Source: Paenibacillus cymbidii (GTDB taxonomy: Bacteria; Bacillota; Bacilli; Paenibacillales; NBRC-103111). From it: a DNA stretch of 64,000 nt. How positions within the stretch are numbered: the first letter of the stretch is position 1; every line of letters starts with the position of its first letter. The stretch spans positions 1 to 64,000 of the forward strand of contig NZ_SHLX01000032.1 in the NCBI RefSeq assembly GCF_004764705.1. The letters are read 5' to 3'. A program made the position numbers and the translations under genes. The notes under the pieces are model-generated. The model was not told where the DNA came from and ran no database searches. It saw only the letters and a list, made by a program, of their open reading frames with translations. This document shows, piece by piece, positions 41,935 to 51,138 of the stretch.

Positions 41935-43035
41935 ATGGGAAACGGGAAAATCGCGATTCGCCAGTTTATTGTGCTGGTGACGATGTTCTGCGTCGGCAGT
42001 TCGATCCTTCTCGTTCCTGCTGCCCTGGCGATCGACGCCAAACAGGATGCCTGGATGTCGGCCATCGTCGGCACGCTGGTCGGCCTGCTGCTGATCGTCC
42101 TGTTCGGCAAATTGGCGAGTCGGTTTCCGGACATGACCCTTGTGCAAATGAGCGAATGGCTGCTGGGCAAATGGCTGGGCAAGCTGGTTGGCTTGCTGTA
42201 CTTCGTGTTTGCGTTTCTGCTGTCGGTGTTCATGCTGCGGTACATCGGCGATTTTATGACTTCGCAGATGATGACGGAAACGCCGATCGAAGCGATTCAT
42301 ATCCTGTTCATGACTATCGTTGTCATGGGTGTTCTGCTCGGGCTAGAGACGTATACGCGCACGGCGGAAATCATGTTTCCATGGATAACGGTCTTTTTCG
42401 TCACCCTCGCCATCCTGGTCGCGCCGCAATTTCAGTCGCCGTTCATCCAGCCGGTCCTGGCTCATGGCATCAAACCGGTGCTGCGCGGCTCGTTTCCGCT
42501 GATCGGCATCCCGTTTCTGGAGCTTGTCCTGCTTCTGATGCTGACGCCGTTCGTCGCGGGGCCGGAGCGCCGGTTGAAAGGGTTTCTTATCGGCGGCTGC
42601 ATCGGCGGCCTGCTGGTGTTCGGCGTCACCATCGTTTCGATTCTGGTGCTTGGTCCCGATATGACCGTCCGCGACATCTACCCGAGCTACGTCTTGACCA
42701 AAAAGATCAATATCGGCAACTTCCTGCAGCGGATTGAAGCGATTCTGGCGGTTGTCTGGTTCTTCACGATTTATTTCAAACTGACAATCACCTTCTATGT
42801 GTCGGCGCTGATTCTGGCCCAGGTACTGGGCTTGCCGCGCATCCGGCCGCTCGTGATGCCGCTGGCGCTCCACACGCTTGTGCTTGCGCTCGTCGTGTAC
42901 CCGAACATCATGTACGGCATTCAATTCGCCGGCAAAATGTGGACGCCTTTCGCGATGACGTTCGGGCTCGCGCTGCCGCTGCTGCTGCTCGCCGTATCGT
43001 TCATCCGCCGCCGCAAAGGCGCCGCTCCTCCGTAA
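41935..43035 (+). CDS. Spore germination permease, GerB family (B subunit)
   Basis: A 366-residue protein with about ten transmembrane helices of the amino acid-polyamine transporter superfamily. It opens with KIAIRQFIVLVTMFCVGSSILLVPAALA, the conserved GerB start, and shows AKQDAWMSAIVGTLVGLLL and ETYTRTAEIMFPW. It binds germinant within the membrane. The start ATG 41935 follows GGGAGGGG; the open frame upstream to 41527 is antiparallel overlap with gerC in another frame and not coding. It is the last gene of the operon. Confidence 0.92.
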   Translation: MGNGKIAIRQFIVLVTMFCVGSSILLVPAALAIDAKQDAWMSAIVGTLVGLLLIVLFGKLASRFPDMTLVQMSEWLLGKWLGKLVGLLYFVFAFLLSVFMLRYIGDFMTSQMMTETPIEAIHILFMTIVVMGVLLGLETYTRTAEIMFPWITVFFVTLAILVAPQFQSPFIQPVLAHGIKPVLRGSFPLIGIPFLELVLLLMLTPFVAGPERRLKGFLIGGCIGGLLVFGVTIVSILVLGPDMTVRDIYPSYVLTKKINIGNFLQRIEAILAVVWFFTIYFKLTITFYVSALILAQVLGLPRIRPLVMPLALHTLVLALVVYPNIMYGIQFAGKMWTPFAMTFGLALPLLLLAVSFIRRRKGAAPP

Positions 43036-43068
43036 AGGCAAGTTATCGCGAAATAGGGAGGGGGTGGC

Positions 43069-43264
43069 GAAATAGGCCATCTTTTATGGCCTATTTCGTC
43101 TAAAATGGGCAGTCATCTCAAAATAGCCGGTGTTTTTGATGGCTATTCGTGTAAATCTGGTCTGATTGAGGCTCTTTGACCGAAATAACCAGTGTTTTCA
43201 CTGGCTATTTTCGATGAGACTGGCGAAATGGGGGCAATAAGCCATTTTTTATGGCCTATTTTTT
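43069..43264. repeat. Four-hairpin composite element, copy C (reverse orientation)
   Basis: Hairpins at about 43078-43107 (GAAATAGGCCAT, perfect), 43119-43147, 43181-43211 and 43235-43264. It lies between the convergent GerB and YheC/D genes. The TAG stop codon of the YheC/D gene (43256-43258) is inside the last hairpin. Spacers match copy B closely. Confidence 0.85.
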
Positions 43265-44548
43265 CGCCCCAACCGAACGATGAGGCGGGGGAAACGCTCC
43301 GCCCTCCGTGTCGTCCTCCGTGTCGCCCTCCGTGTCGCCCTTCGCGACCAGTGCGCTGACGCGGGCCAATTCACCGGCTTCGCTGCCATCGCGTTGCCCA
43401 TCCGTCGCCGCCATACCGTCGGCATTCTCCTTCGCCGCCGTCACCGCCGACGCCGCTTCGGCATCTTTCGCCCGCCGCGCCAAATACAGCGCATATTCAA
43501 TCGGCCGCCGCAGCGCCGTCACATAAATGCCGGTTTCGCCGGTTTTGAGAAACACGTCGCGGCTCGGCTTCGGATTCGCCTCCAGCAGCCAGACGCGCCC
43601 CTTCTTGTCGACGCCGACGTCCAGCCCAAACTCCATCATCGGTCCAAACCGCTCCTCAATTGCCGCCACCACCGCAAACGCGAGCGCATCGCATTCGCGC
43701 CCGATCCGTCCCGCTTGCTCCGCGCCAAACCGGCCGCGCATGAACGCGTCGAACGGCACCGCCGTGCCGCCGCGCCCGCGCAGCAGGTTGGTCGTCGGGC
43801 TGTTGCGGCCGCCGATGCGCAGCGCCTTGCCGGTCAACTGCCATTCGCCGTCGCCGTTTTTCTGGATCAGCACGCGAACATCCGCGACGCGCCCCGGCAC
43901 CAGTTCGGTATCCAGCCCCATCTGCACGAGAAACCGACCGGAGCGGATGCTTTGCGACCGCGTCCAGGCCAAGGTCCAGACGAGCAGCGCCTGCAAGCTG
44001 CCGAATTCGAGCAATCGCAGGGCGGACTTTTTTTCCCGCGCCTGGACGAGGTAGCCCGTCCCCCGGCGCGCGATCTTCATCACGCCGAAGCCGCCGGTGC
44101 CGTTGGCCGGCTTGACGTAAACGATCCGGTGCCGCTGCAGGAAGCGGCGCAACGTCTCCGGCGAGCAGAGCTCGGTTTCCGGCACCCATTTGCGCACCGC
44201 TTCCGATGCGGTGTACAGCTTCGTGGCTTCCGATTTGAAAGTAAAATGGTTGTTCGCATACCGAAAACAATTGCTCTCCCGCAGCTGCGTCAAGGCCGGC
44301 GTCCAATGGCTGCGAAACCGGTCGATCACGATGTCGGGCCACGGCAATTCCCGCCTGCTCCAGCCGCCGCCCGCATTCGGCACGAAGCCGTAAACTTTTT
44401 TGCGCTCATGCTGCACGTCCTGATGGGAGAACAAATACACGTCAGCTTCAAGCTTCCGGCCTTCCCGGATCAAATCGCGAAAATAGTCCGGCTCCATGAA
44501 CCGCTTGTTGTCCCGGTAGGTCAATACGCCGATGGTGGTTCGCCGCAA
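43256..44548 (-). CDS. YheC/YheD-family endospore coat-associated protein (ATP-grasp-like)
   Basis: A 430-residue protein of the spore coat-associated YheC/YheD family. It has the family start TTIGVLTY, VIDRFRSHW, and a central ATP-grasp-like region with VYVKPANGTGGFGVMKI (about 139-155) and FGLDVGVDKKGRVWLLEANPKPSRD (about 315-340), the Asp/Glu/Asn metal site. The C-terminal 60 residues are low-complexity and acidic, with repeats of GDTEGDTEDDTEGG from a short DNA repeat. TTG 44548 is chosen because GGGGGAAGGAG lies eight bases upstream; the longer frame to 44575 would contain that site. Confidence 0.85.
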   Translation of the reverse strand: MRRTTIGVLTYRDNKRFMEPDYFRDLIREGRKLEADVYLFSHQDVQHERKKVYGFVPNAGGGWSRRELPWPDIVIDRFRSHWTPALTQLRESNCFRYANNHFTFKSEATKLYTASEAVRKWVPETELCSPETLRRFLQRHRIVYVKPANGTGGFGVMKIARRGTGYLVQAREKKSALRLLEFGSLQALLVWTLAWTRSQSIRSGRFLVQMGLDTELVPGRVADVRVLIQKNGDGEWQLTGKALRIGGRNSPTTNLLRGRGGTAVPFDAFMRGRFGAEQAGRIGRECDALAFAVVAAIEERFGPMMEFGLDVGVDKKGRVWLLEANPKPSRDVFLKTGETGIYVTALRRPIEYALYLARRAKDAEAASAVTAAKENADGMAATDGQRDGSEAGELARVSALVAKGDTEGDTEDDTEGGAFPPPHRSVGAKK

Positions 44549-44772
44549 TGGAGTCGCTCCTTCCCCCATGAACAAGAATGGTTTCTTTCCTCAAGGTATG
44601 AGCGGAGGGTGCGGGCGGTGTGGGCATGGTTACTTCTTTGCGAAAAAAGGGGATATTTTACATTTCTGCGACATGAATTTCCATGTAATTGGATTTATAC
44701 GTCAAATTTCTTAACATTAAAGCGTTTGCAGCACAATAATTTTCGGGAATGGCACCAAATTTTCTTTTCATA

Positions 44773-44781
44773 TGGTACAAT
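44773..44781 (+). promoter_or_regulatory. Extended -10 promoter of the chemoreceptor gene
   Basis: TGGTACAAT matches TGnTATAAT with one change, 44 bases before ATG 44826, in a strongly AT-rich stretch. No -35 consensus and no sigma-D-type motif were found. Confidence 0.45.
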
Positions 44782-44825
44782 TAGTGACATATAAATTACA
44801 TAAGTTGGATAAGGGGTGTGGTGCG

Positions 44826-47024
44826 ATGTTCGATTGGCTCGGATGGAGGAAAGGGCTGCCCCTCTGGTGGTCTTATCGTTTGAATGCGAGGTCGAAAGAA
44901 GATGTCGAGGACATTTTCGTCGGCATTGCCGAAACGCGGATGAACTTGCTGCAGGCTTGGACGCTGGAATATTGGGGCCACCTGGATCGTTTGCTCGATC
45001 AAATGAAGCCGTGGGACGACCGCGACCGCAGCGGGGCGGAGCGGCTGTTCGCCAAGGCGCACATGCGGGCGGCGGATTTCTCCGAAATCTTCCTGCTGGA
45101 TGCGGCGGGAACGGTCGTTTTCTCCACCGACCTGCGGCACCGCGGGCAGAAGTACGGCGAAGACGGGCTGATTGCCCCCGGGCTGCGTTATTCCCGCGGC
45201 GTGCCGGGCGGTCGAAAATGTTTGTACGGCCCTTACGCCGATCCGTGGACACTGACGATTGGCCCAAGCACCTCCTCCTTCCACGATAAAATGACGCTGC
45301 TCTTCATTACCCCGATCGTTTGGCACGGCGAATGGCAAGGCGCCTTGTGCGGCCGCGTGCCGAACGACGTGATCGGCGACTTGATCCAGCGCGAATCAGG
45401 CCACGTGTACCCCGACTCGGGCGACAACTACCTCTTCATGGCGAAGCCGGAACTGAACAAACAGATTGCGCCCGGCACGGCCTTGTCGCGCAGCCGGTTC
45501 GAGGATCGCACCTTTACGCACGGGGAAAATTTGAAAGACGGCGTCACGACCGACTGGGGCGTCGTATCGGTCAAGGAGCATACGGAACTGGAGCTGATGT
45601 TTACCGACCCGGCGACCGGCGAGCTTCATCCGGGCGTGGCGAATACGATCCGGAGCGGCAGCAATTTATTCGTTGCGTTTCCCGGCTATTCCGACTATCG
45701 GCACATTCCCGTCATCGGCAAAGGCGTGACGTTTCAACTGCCGCACTGCCCCGACGTCTGGGGGATGATGTGCGAAGGCGATCTGGAGGAAGTGTACCGG
45801 ATTCGCGGCATCGCCTGGCGCCAGTTCCGGCTCCATCTCGGGCTGATCGCCGGCTCCGGCGTTCTTACGGCGCTGCTGGCTTACGCGCTGGCGGGCCGCG
45901 TGTCGCCTGCCGCATCGGGCCTGCTGCTGGGCGGGGCAGGCATTGCGTTCGGGCTGCTCGCTTCCTGGGTGCTTCACCGCAGAGGGAGCGAACGGATCGT
46001 CGGCCATATGCGCCGGCTGAACCGTTTCATCCGCATCAATGCGGAGGGCAAGGGCGATTTGACGCAGCGGCTCGACACGCGGCAGTTCGACAACGACGAA
46101 ACGCGCGATTTGGCCAAATGGATCAACAACATGATCGACTCGCTGGAAGGCATCATGCTGCAGGTGAAGCTGGCGTCGAGCGACGTGCTGTCGAGCCAGC
46201 GCGTGCTGGGCGAGTCTACGGCGAACACGGCGGTGGCGACGGAGCGCATGAACGAACGCATCAGCGCGATGATTCTGAGCATCCGCAGCCAGTTGAAGGA
46301 TATCGACGTGGCGAAGGACGTCGCCGGGGAAATGCGCGGCACGCTGCGCATGCTGGAGGACAAGGCGTCGGCGCAAATTGCGGTGGCGCAAGGCGAAGTC
46401 GAACGCATCGGCGACAAGATGCGGCAAATATCGCAGAAGGTGGCGGAGACGAATGGCACGATCGGCGCCTTCATGCAGACGACGCAGGAAATCCGCAACG
46501 TGCTGCAGGTGATCGAGGAAATTTCCGCGCAGACGAACCTGCTGGCGCTGAACGCTTCCATCGAAGCTGCGCGCGTCGGCGAGCAGGGCCGGGGCTTCGC
46601 TGTCGTCGCCGCGGAAATCAAGAAGCTCGCCGAGCTGACGCGGCAATCGACGATGGAAGTAAGCGACATCGTTCAGCACATTTACCGCAACGCGCAGCAT
46701 GCAACCGCCTCGATGGAGGAAGGCACGCTGGTCGTCGGCGAAGGCACCGAGCTGGTAGCGGCGGCTTCGGAAATATTGGGCGCGGCCAAGGCGGACGATT
46801 CGCTGAAGACGCAAATCGTCGACGAAGTGGTGGTGCTGATGGAGAAAATTGCCACCGTCAGCATGCAGAACCGCTCGATTTCGACCGAGGTGGAAGGCAA
46901 GGTGCAGGAGCTGATGACCGACATTGTCGGCGTGCGCCACACGTCGCATCATGTGGAAGCGATCACCGCCTTCCTGCAGCAATTGGTCGGTCAATTCCAG
47001 CTTACGGAAGCGCGCAGAAGATAA
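44826..47024 (+). CDS. Methyl-accepting chemotaxis protein with N-terminal Cache-like domain and a central two-helix membrane anchor
   Basis: A 732-residue chemoreceptor. The first 340 residues are a Cache-like sensor (IFLLDAAGTVVFSTD; WTLTIGPSTSSFHDKMTLLFITPIVWHGEWQGALCGRVP) without a preceding membrane helix. Two helices follow (about 345-365 and 372-392), then HAMP-like sequence and the signalling tip EISAQTNLLALNASIEAARVGEQGRGFAVVAAEIKKLAE (about 560-600). Usual receptors place the sensor between two helices outside the cell; here the sensor would be cytoplasmic. AAGGGG precedes ATG 44826. No flagellar or che genes are nearby. Confidence 0.88.
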   Translation: MFDWLGWRKGLPLWWSYRLNARSKEDVEDIFVGIAETRMNLLQAWTLEYWGHLDRLLDQMKPWDDRDRSGAERLFAKAHMRAADFSEIFLLDAAGTVVFSTDLRHRGQKYGEDGLIAPGLRYSRGVPGGRKCLYGPYADPWTLTIGPSTSSFHDKMTLLFITPIVWHGEWQGALCGRVPNDVIGDLIQRESGHVYPDSGDNYLFMAKPELNKQIAPGTALSRSRFEDRTFTHGENLKDGVTTDWGVVSVKEHTELELMFTDPATGELHPGVANTIRSGSNLFVAFPGYSDYRHIPVIGKGVTFQLPHCPDVWGMMCEGDLEEVYRIRGIAWRQFRLHLGLIAGSGVLTALLAYALAGRVSPAASGLLLGGAGIAFGLLASWVLHRRGSERIVGHMRRLNRFIRINAEGKGDLTQRLDTRQFDNDETRDLAKWINNMIDSLEGIMLQVKLASSDVLSSQRVLGESTANTAVATERMNERISAMILSIRSQLKDIDVAKDVAGEMRGTLRMLEDKASAQIAVAQGEVERIGDKMRQISQKVAETNGTIGAFMQTTQEIRNVLQVIEEISAQTNLLALNASIEAARVGEQGRGFAVVAAEIKKLAELTRQSTMEVSDIVQHIYRNAQHATASMEEGTLVVGEGTELVAAASEILGAAKADDSLKTQIVDEVVVLMEKIATVSMQNRSISTEVEGKVQELMTDIVGVRHTSHHVEAITAFLQQLVGQFQLTEARRR

Positions 47025-47122
47025 CGGCGGCGAATTTCGCCGGAAGGCAGGAATTCGTTCTTCCCCGGAGAAACTTTACTGGAGCAAGCCAAATCGCAAA
47101 CGAGAAGCGGGAGGAACGCATC

Positions 47123-47596
47123 ATGATTTTCGGCGATATTCGCAATTACGACAAGGAAAAGAACACGTACCCGGATGCCGTGCGGCGGGGGCTGGAGTAT
47201 ATTCGCGCGACCGACTGGTCCAAGGTGGAGCCGGGCCGCTACGAAGTCGAGGGCGACAAGCTGTACGCCATGCTGCAGACGCCGGAGACGAAGCCGGCCC
47301 CGCCAAAGGCGGAGTCGCATCTGACGTATACGGATATTCAGTTTCTGCTGGAAGGCGAAGAAAGCATGGGGTTTGCGCGCTGGGACGAGTCGATCGTCGT
47401 CACCGACGATCTGATCGAGAAGGGCGACGCCTACCTGTACGAACATGTCGATAACGAATTCAACCTGCTGCTGAAGCCGGGCATGTTCACCGTGTTTTTC
47501 CCGTCGGACATCCATCGACCGAACGGTGCGGTGAATGAACCCATGAAGATCCGCAAAGTTGTGGTCAAAATTCACCGCGATCTGCTGGGGATTTAA
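47123..47596 (+). CDS. YhcH/YjgK/YiaL (DUF386) family protein
   Basis: A 157-residue beta-barrel protein of the cupin-like DUF386 family. The typical blocks are RGLEYIRATDWSKVEPGRYEV, SHLTYTDIQFLLEGEESMGFA, and FTVFFPSDIHRPNGA, followed by VRKVVVKI-like IRKVVVKIH. The His and Glu residues bind a metal. Members are linked to sialic-acid and other sugar catabolism, where they act as sugar mutarotase or isomerase-like enzymes. CGGGAGGAA precedes ATG 47123. The upstream gene is unrelated, and it has its own terminator. Confidence 0.9.
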   Translation: MIFGDIRNYDKEKNTYPDAVRRGLEYIRATDWSKVEPGRYEVEGDKLYAMLQTPETKPAPPKAESHLTYTDIQFLLEGEESMGFARWDESIVVTDDLIEKGDAYLYEHVDNEFNLLLKPGMFTVFFPSDIHRPNGAVNEPMKIRKVVVKIHRDLLGI

Positions 47597-47604
47597 ACGC
47601 AAAA

Positions 47605-47652
47605 CGATCGCTTCCCGTTCGGCCGTCCTGGCCGGGGAGGCGATTTTTTTTG
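47605..47652 (+). terminator. Strong intrinsic terminator
   Basis: ATCGCTTCCC and GGGGAGGCGAT form the outer stem, with GGCC/GGCC inside, followed by eight T residues. Confidence 0.9.
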
Positions 47653-47686
47653 CCAATTGACCTTGGTAGGATGAAGCCTGTCATGC

Positions 47687-48484
47687 TCAAGCGTATTTCT
47701 CCATCATTTTGGCCAGATAGTTCCGGAAGGCTTCCACATATGCCCGCGGCTTCACGATTTCAAGCTGGTACCGAAGCTTGCCAGAAACTGAAACCACGTA
47801 CTGTTTTGCGGGACCTCAATGGTTGCCGATAAATAGGCCGGACGGTGGTTTTCCATTCGTTTTCGACCGTACCGTTCAATAAATTGATCTTTAATGCCCG
47901 GCGAAATCAATACCTTGATGGTGACTAATTCCGGTTGATAGGTTGCGTCCCGTTCTTGTTCGGGCACATGTTCTCTGGGGACGAATGTTATTTCATCCAT
48001 GTGAAAATGATCGATCCGCGACAATTTGAAGGTTCGATAGTCCATGCGTTGTAAACAGAAGCCCCTTAAATACCAACTCGATTCGCTAAAATGAAGCTGA
48101 TATGGTTCGACGATTCTTTTCGTTGCGATGCCTTTTCATCGATATGGAAGCTTGACATGTCTTTAAGGTTTGCGCCATCTCGGACTGTCCCTCCCAGTCG
48201 TAAAACGACAGTTGAACGGAACTTGTCAGAGACAGCCGGCTCACCATTGCCTCCATTTTTTTTATCGTCCGTTCCACTTCCTCGCTAAGCAGTATTTGTT
48301 CCAATCCACCTAATGCAGTCAGTATATTTTCCAGGTCGGAGTTGCTTAACAGCCGTTTATCAACCTTGTATGCATCCATAATCCCGTAGCCGCCGTTAAC
48401 GCCATTAAATGAAGCGGACGACGGGTGAAGTCGTTCCAGGCAATAACGTGCTGATATGCTTGACATGGACGACAAACAAGTCAT
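47687..48484 (-). pseudogene. WYL-domain transcriptional regulator (YafY-like), frameshifted remnant
   Basis: Three pieces of one protein lie in different minus-strand frames. The upstream piece holds NGVNGGYGIMDAYKVDKRLLS and later QLSFYDWEGQSEMAQTLKT. Shifting frame near 48105-48140 gives RIVEPYQLHFSESSWYLRGF, the WYL core, and continues to FQFLASFGTSL. A second shift near 47765 gives the C-terminus LRYQLEIVKPRAYVEAFRNYL and a stop at 47687-47689. The N-terminal helix-turn-helix is not recognisable. The segment is AT-richer than its surroundings. At least two frameshifts make it non-functional; its target genes are unknown. The stretch 48485-48713 next to it holds no gene I can support. Confidence 0.8.
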
Positions 48485-48713
48485 GTCATCATGCCGTTAG
48501 TCAATACGCCTTGGTCGTCGTGCTTCGGCATGCTGGTCGACAAGTTCGGGATCTGTTGGAAGTTCAATCGCGATGCGGATCGGTTTCTTGATCAAGTGAT
48601 TGTCGGCAAAAAGTAACTCCTGGTGAAGGCGCTCCATTTTCGTTTGGAGCGATTGGTTGGGAAGGTTCCGTTGCCAGGGAACTTGTGTTCCGCGGGAATT
48701 CGGCAACCATAAA

Positions 48714-48741
48714 GGGAGGCCATCGATCATGATGGCCTCCC
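48714..48741 (-). terminator. Hairpin after the isomerase gene
   Basis: GGGAGGCCAT and ATGGCCTCCC pair perfectly around eight bases, followed on the minus strand by TTTATGG. It ends the DegT-isomerase pair. Confidence 0.65.
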
Positions 48742-48778
48742 TGTTTACCGTTGCAGGAGCTTGTTGCGGCGCCTGCGC

Positions 48779-49636
48779 TTATTCGGGCGTTTCGCCAAGA
48801 AGCCGCCGCAAGCCGAGCAGCGACTGCGCGGAGCCGTCGGCGGTCGTGCCGCCCGGGGGCACGTAGTGCGTTTCGATGCTGTACAGGCCGTTGTAGCCGT
48901 CTCGTTCCAGCGCCGCCAGCTGCCCGGGAAAATCAACCGTGCCTTCGCCGATGGGCACGCATTTGGCGCCATCCGGTCCGTGTATGGCGTCCTTCAGATG
49001 GACGTGCGCCAGCACCCGTTTTACCGCTTCGTAGCCGTCGGGGAACGCCGTGCGCCCCGTATAGGCTTCGTTGCCCGGATCCCACAGCACGCGCAGCGCG
49101 GGCGAATCGACCCGCTCCGCCAGCCGGCCGACTTCGGCCGCGTTGCCGCCGTTGCAGGACGGTTCGTTCTCGAGCAGCAGCAGGAAGCCGCGCTCCTGCG
49201 CGATGTTCGCGGCCCGTTTCAGGTGGGCGGCGATTTCCGCTTCATGCTGCTGCGGCTGCTCTTCGCGCCAGAAGGAGAAGATGCGGATGCGCGTCGTCCC
49301 GAGCAAGCCGGCGATTTCTATCGCCCGCTCCAACAGCTCGAAATGGCGGGCAACGTCCTCGTCGGCCGATTGCCCGAATGTATCGCCGCCCGCTACCGGC
49401 CGGTTCGGGTCCAGCGGACACTTGAACACGGGCGATGCGATCGCGGCCACGTACAGGCCGTGCGCTTCGACGCGCCGCCGCACCTCCCGCGCCTCGTCGT
49501 CGGTCAGTGCGATGACGTTGCGGCCGTCCACCATGCGGATTTCCACATGATGCAGGTTTCGCTCCTGTATCCACGTCAGCGCGTCGTCCAGCACCGGCGA
49601 TACCTCGTCCGTAATAATACCCAATCGTTCCAGCAT
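48779..49636 (-). CDS. Sugar phosphate isomerase/epimerase (xylose isomerase-like TIM barrel)
   Basis: A 285-residue TIM barrel of the AP-endonuclease-2/IolE-IolI type. Visible metal-site strands are LHHVEIRMVDGRN, LLLLENEPSCNGG (Glu), LRVLWDPGNEAYTG (Asp), VLAHVHLKDA (His) and GLYSIETHYVP (Glu). It would interconvert ketose and aldose or epimerise a keto-sugar or keto-inositol. It lies 47 bases downstream of the DegT aminotransferase gene on the same strand, suggesting one pathway in which a keto-sugar is isomerised and aminated. Confidence 0.85.
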   Translation of the reverse strand: MLERLGIITDEVSPVLDDALTWIQERNLHHVEIRMVDGRNVIALTDDEAREVRRRVEAHGLYVAAIASPVFKCPLDPNRPVAGGDTFGQSADEDVARHFELLERAIEIAGLLGTTRIRIFSFWREEQPQQHEAEIAAHLKRAANIAQERGFLLLLENEPSCNGGNAAEVGRLAERVDSPALRVLWDPGNEAYTGRTAFPDGYEAVKRVLAHVHLKDAIHGPDGAKCVPIGEGTVDFPGQLAALERDGYNGLYSIETHYVPPGGTTADGSAQSLLGLRRLLGETPE

Positions 49637-49683
49637 GCGGTGTGCCTCACTCCTTTTTCATCGAAATTCCGCTGTCCGGCATG

Positions 49684-51015
49684 TCATTTGCGCGAGAACA
49701 TGCTCCAGCCGCCAAGTACCGGCGGGTCGCCCGGATCGTCCACCAGCAGCGCTTCGTAATTTTCCGCCGCTTTGCGGAAAGCGTTCGCGTATTGCTCGAT
49801 CTGGTCCTTGCGGAAGTGCTTGAACCACGGGATGGAGTACACCCGCCGGGCGATCCCGACGGACACCGGCAAGTCCGCGTCGAGCGTCCTGACGTCGCGC
49901 GAGGCATTGGCGATCCGCGTCGGTTTGCCGTGACCGTAAACGTCCGCTTCCTGGAACAGCGGATGCTTGTGCAGCGGCATGTTGCAGCCGGGCTGGCAAT
50001 CGGCGACGCCTTCGGCCCGCACCGCTTCGGTGAAGCGGGTCACGGAAAGTCCGCCGAGCTCCTCCGGCTTGTAGTGACCGTGCGCCGCGTACCAGCCGCC
50101 CATCGCGCTGCCGGAATCCGGCCGCGGGCGGTGCGCCGCGAGCCCCGGCACTCCTTCGAGCAAATCCCAGAAGTAATTCATCGCCCGCCCGATTTCGGCG
50201 TTGCGTTCGTCATAATGCCGCAGCTGCACCCTGCCCATGGCCGCGCTCATCTGGTGCATGCGGTGCTTGTAGCCGCCGAGCGGCAAACCCGCGTACGGCT
50301 GCAGGCTTTCCGTATGGATAACGCCGTTGTAGCGCTCGTAGTGGCCGAAGGCGAGGGCGCGTTCGTATATTTCCCGGTCGTTAGTTGCCAGCATGCCCGC
50401 TTCGCCGATGGCGAGCGCTTTGCCTGACATGAGCGACATGCCGGAGACATCGCCGATTGCACCGAGCGCCCGGCCCTTGTAAAGGCCGCCGTGCGCATGC
50501 GATACGTCCTCCACGACCTTGATTCCGTGTTTCCTTGCAATCGCCATGATCTCGTCCATATCGGCCGGATAGCCGAAATAATGGACAACCACGATCGCCT
50601 TTGTCTTTTCGCTGATGCAGCGTTCGATATCCTTCGGATCGATGCACAGCGTGACCGGGTCGATATCCGCAAACACGACGGTTGCGCCGAGGGAATAAAC
50701 GGACGTGCACGATGCCCAGTAGGTGATGCTCGGGCAGATCACTTCGTCTCCTGCGCCGACGCCGACGCCGAACAGCGCCGCATGCAAGGCACTCGTGCCG
50801 TTGTTGGCCCCGAGCGTGTATGTCGTCCCAAGCCAGGCGCGGTAGTCTTGCTCGAACTGCTTCGTGATGTCGGTGCCGGACATCGCCCGCTTGCGCAGCA
50901 CGTCGAGCACGGCCGCCTCGTCCTCCTCCGTCACGATCGGCCAGGCGAACAGATCGCCCGGTTCCGACACGACGGCCCGATTGCCGCCGAACAACGCCAA
51001 TGGATGGTTGCTCAT
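49684..51015 (-). CDS. DegT/DnrJ/EryC1/StrS-family PLP-dependent sugar aminotransferase
   Basis: A 443-residue fold-type I aminotransferase. The conserved blocks are GTDITKQFEQDYRAWLGTTYTLGANNGTSALHAAL, the PLP phosphate and ring contacts CPSITYWASCTSVYSLGATVVFADID, VVVHYFGYPADMDEI, VVEDVSHAHGG (Asp pairing with PLP nitrogen), and SLMSGKALAIGEAGML with the Schiff-base Lys. It transfers an amino group from Glu or Gln to a keto-sugar or keto-inositol. The start ATG 51015 follows GGGAGAGTGG; an open extension upstream is not supported. It is divergent from the AraC regulator. Confidence 0.9.
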   Translation of the reverse strand: MSNHPLALFGGNRAVVSEPGDLFAWPIVTEEDEAAVLDVLRKRAMSGTDITKQFEQDYRAWLGTTYTLGANNGTSALHAALFGVGVGAGDEVICPSITYWASCTSVYSLGATVVFADIDPVTLCIDPKDIERCISEKTKAIVVVHYFGYPADMDEIMAIARKHGIKVVEDVSHAHGGLYKGRALGAIGDVSGMSLMSGKALAIGEAGMLATNDREIYERALAFGHYERYNGVIHTESLQPYAGLPLGGYKHRMHQMSAAMGRVQLRHYDERNAEIGRAMNYFWDLLEGVPGLAAHRPRPDSGSAMGGWYAAHGHYKPEELGGLSVTRFTEAVRAEGVADCQPGCNMPLHKHPLFQEADVYGHGKPTRIANASRDVRTLDADLPVSVGIARRVYSIPWFKHFRKDQIEQYANAFRKAAENYEALLVDDPGDPPVLGGWSMFSRK

Positions 51016-51138
51016 GTTTTTCCACTCTCCCGATTGCCAAAGGTAGCGATTCGTAACGTATAATAAAGGAGAACCCGGAAGGAAGCTTGCCAAAAAAGGA
51101 ATGCATGCAGCCATTTTATGATCGGAGGCTGGCGGGCG

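Noticed and set aside
44576..44825. Sigma-D motility promoter for the chemoreceptor
   Set aside because: No TAAA-N15-CCGATAT-like pair is present; only an extended -10 for sigma-A was found.
45320..47122. Long frame preceding the YhcH gene
   Set aside because: It overlaps the chemoreceptor in another frame. The RBS and ATG at 47123 and the family length of 157 residues fix the start.
48497..48730. A 77-codon minus-strand frame near the WYL remnant
   Set aside because: Its start lies inside the terminator hairpin, there is no RBS, and no domain is seen. Treated as part of the decayed region.
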